NCBI GenBank assembly: GCA_002343985.1
Contig: DDTB01000015.1
Coordinates: forward strand, 61,625-125,624
DNA: 64,000 bases
Source of the DNA: Chitinophagaceae bacterium UBA2375
GTDB taxonomy: Bacteria; Bacteroidota; Bacteroidia; Chitinophagales; Chitinophagaceae
Reading direction: 5' to 3'
The position numbers and the translations under genes are program-made. Each line of letters begins with the position of its first letter. Within the stretch, counting starts at the first letter, position 1. Below, in pieces: positions 62,902 to 64,000 of this stretch. The notes under the pieces are model-generated. The model was not told where the DNA came from, ran no database searches, and worked only from the letters and a program-made list of their open reading frames with translations.

Positions 62902-63084
62902 TTACTTAGCAGCTTTCTTCGGAGCAGCCTTCTTAGCGGCTTTTTTAGGAGCAGCTTTTTTAGCGGCTTTCTTCGGAGCGGCTTTCTTAGCGGCTTTTTT
63001 AGGAGCAGCTTTTTTTGCAGCGGCTTTCTTAGGAGCAGCTTTCTTTGCAGCCTTCTTAGGAGCGGCTTTTTTCTTTGTTGCCAT
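62902..63084 (-). CDS. Lys/Ala/Pro-rich histone H1-like DNA-binding protein
   Basis: 60-aa protein made almost wholly of KKAAPKKAAK-type repeats after MATKK; about eight repeats, pI strongly basic, no hydrophobic core. It resembles the C-terminal tail of eukaryotic histone H1 and bacterial Hc1/AlgP-type proteins, which bind and compact DNA without fixed structure. The gene's DNA is a near-perfect tandem repeat of about 24-36 bp, prone to length change. Preceded by the L27 gene with an 80-bp gap; own terminator. Confidence 0.85.
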   Translation of the reverse strand: MATKKKAAPKKAAKKAAPKKAAAKKAAPKKAAKKAAPKKAAKKAAPKKAAKKAAPKKAAK

Positions 63085-63164
63085 TTTTTTTGAATTTAAT
63101 TGGTTAGTAAATAATACTTAAAAATAAATACTATTTTGATACTACCAAAAAAAATATCAAAAAA

Positions 63165-63431
63165 TTATGCAATAGCTTCTACCGGTGAAACTGAAACAGT
63201 TGTCTTGTTTCCTTTCGTTTTCTTGAATTCAACCACACCATCAGTGAGTGCAAAGATGGTAAAGTCTTTTCCAAGACCAACATTTTTACCCGGATGAAAC
63301 TGTGTGCCACGCTGGCGAACAATGATATTTCCGGAGATGGCAGACTGGCCACCGAAAATTTTTACACCTAACCTTTTGCTTTGTGAATCGCGGCCGTTCT
63401 TTACCGAGCCTTCACCTTTTTTATGTGCCAT
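63165..63431 (-). CDS. rpmA: 50S ribosomal protein L27
   Basis: 88 aa with the conserved start MAHKKGEGSVKNGRDSQSKRLGVK and IIVRQRGTQFHPGKNVG; placed in the ribosomal large subunit near the peptidyl-transferase centre. Unlike Firmicutes, no N-terminal prosequence. Second gene of the rplU-rpmA operon, 76 bp downstream of rplU. Confidence 0.97.
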   Translation of the reverse strand: MAHKKGEGSVKNGRDSQSKRLGVKIFGGQSAISGNIIVRQRGTQFHPGKNVGLGKDFTIFALTDGVVEFKKTKGNKTTVSVSPVEAIA

Positions 63432-63507
63432 GACTTTTCTTTTTTATGATTGTTGTTCAGATGATCATACTGTTTGCACCAGGGATCATGCATCAGCAAC
63501 AAATCAA

Positions 63508-63807
63508 TTATGCGATTGCGGTAATTTTAATATGCGTATACTGGGTGCGGTGGCCGTGCTTTTTACGGAAACCTTTCCTTCTTTTCATTTTAAAGGCGAT
63601 TACCTTTTCACCTTTTACCAGGTCGCTGAGGATTTCAGCTTTCACTACAGCCTGACCATTTGTGTTCACGGCATTACCATTGCTGGTTAATAATACGTCC
63701 GAGAACTCAACAGTGTCTCCCGCTTTACCGGCGAGGTGCGGTACATAGAGGCTGTCTCCGGCTTTTACCTTAAATTGCTGACCCGCGATTGTAACGATTG
63801 CTAACAT
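63508..63807 (-). CDS. rplU: 50S ribosomal protein L21
   Basis: 99 aa, VTIAGQQFKVKAGDSLYVPHL at the start and FKMKRRKGFRKKHGHRTQYTHIKI near the end are L21 signatures; binds 23S rRNA. First gene of rplU-rpmA, as in most bacteria. Confidence 0.97.
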   Translation of the reverse strand: MLAIVTIAGQQFKVKAGDSLYVPHLAGKAGDTVEFSDVLLTSNGNAVNTNGQAVVKAEILSDLVKGEKVIAFKMKRRKGFRKKHGHRTQYTHIKITAIA

Positions 63808-63829
63808 AACATTCCCAAATTTAGGACGG

Positions 63830-63837
63830 CAAAGGTA
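63830..63837 (-). promoter_or_regulatory. -7 promoter element of rplU-rpmA
   Basis: TACCTTTG followed by CCG on the minus strand matches TAnnTTTG and lies 22 bp before the rplU ATG; the -33 box is weak. Confidence 0.6.
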
Positions 63838-63908
63838 AGCGTTTTGCAGGATTCAGCACGGGTTTTTTCCTGCTTTTTTAAAATATTTTCTGTAAATGAC
63901 ATGAATCG

Positions 63909-63925
63909 AACGTATAATACGTTTG
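63909..63925 (+). promoter_or_regulatory. Palindrome overlapping a plus-strand promoter element
   Basis: AACGTAT-A-ATACGTT (63909-63923) is a perfect inverted repeat whose right arm overlaps TACGTTTG (63918-63925), a -7 element. A repressor bound there would block a promoter for a gene beginning beyond the right window edge. The remaining sequence to 64000 holds no complete gene; it is AT-rich and ends with ATG. Confidence 0.4.
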
Positions 63926-64000
63926 TAAGCCTTCAATCCCAGGGCATTAGCATTTTGGTAAATACAATGTAATGAATAAATAATTATAAAATATAATATG

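Noticed and set aside
62885..63121. Plus-strand Ala/Phe-rich frame over the histone-like gene
   Set aside because: It is the reverse reading of the Lys/Ala repeat; the minus-strand gene has a terminator and recognisable composition.

Overview
The window looks like a chromosome segment of a Bacteroidota bacterium, most likely a Chitinophagaceae-type soil or freshwater organism. The reasons are: repeated TAnnTTTG-type -7 promoter elements with few Shine-Dalgarno sequences; a fused CcoN-CcoO cbb3 oxidase subunit; a Sec/lipoprotein-type (clade II) nitrous oxide reductase; a mitochondrial-type citrate synthase; and many small lipoproteins. No prophage, insertion sequence or CRISPR array was seen. 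GC and codon use were judged by eye only.

Layout. 1-4.7 kb holds housekeeping genes: methionine aminopeptidase (5' end cut by the window), an HI0933-family flavoprotein, an LptF/LptG-family permease and citrate synthase. 4.7-5.2 kb holds tRNA-Ala(GGC). Two tandem broken copies of its 5' part precede it, each interrupted by hairpins, and a degenerate 3'-half copy follows it; the only good promoter lies before the first broken copy. 5.25-7.9 kb carries two exported proteins of unknown function, one with a caspase-like His/Cys pair. 7.9-20.6 kb is an NO/N2O respiration region. On the minus strand are a Crp/Fnr regulator, an unknown polytopic membrane protein, tryptophanase, NorC and an unusual NorB-like subunit. 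On the plus strand are cytochrome c, NosZ, a fused membrane domain-NosL, NosD, NosF, NosY, a hemerythrin and a truncated haemoglobin.

20.6-23.1 kb is mixed (fasciclin lipoprotein, DUF465 protein, thioredoxin, LOG-family hydrolase). 23.2-32.6 kb is a full cbb3 oxidase and assembly operon (ccoI, S, NO, Q, P, G, H, a SafE-like membrane protein and a coiled-coil protein). Convergent to it is a two-component pair: a PAS kinase resembling FixL and a regulator that fuses a receiver to a Crp/Fnr-type output. 36.0-46.8 kb is an operon for oxidative purine breakdown: xanthine dehydrogenase, membrane-bound cytochrome c urate oxidase, fused OHCU decarboxylase/HIU hydrolase, allantoinase, allantoicase, a CitE-like enzyme of unknown reaction and the XdhC maturation factor. 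Guanine deaminase sits next to it on the other strand.

47.4-49.4 kb (minus) is an MsrB lipoprotein, a b-type cytochrome and a MsrP/YedY-like molybdoenzyme, probably an envelope methionine-sulfoxide repair or electron-transfer unit. The remainder is envelope and housekeeping: LpxB, L,D-transpeptidase, RlpA-like protein, OmpA-like protein, DUF3667 protein, MazG, a large NtrY-like kinase, a PolX with a damaged polymerase site, a tiny Lys/Ala-rich histone-like protein, and ribosomal proteins L27 and L21. Together the genes suggest a facultative aerobe able to use O2 at low tension, reduce NO and N2O, and degrade purines.
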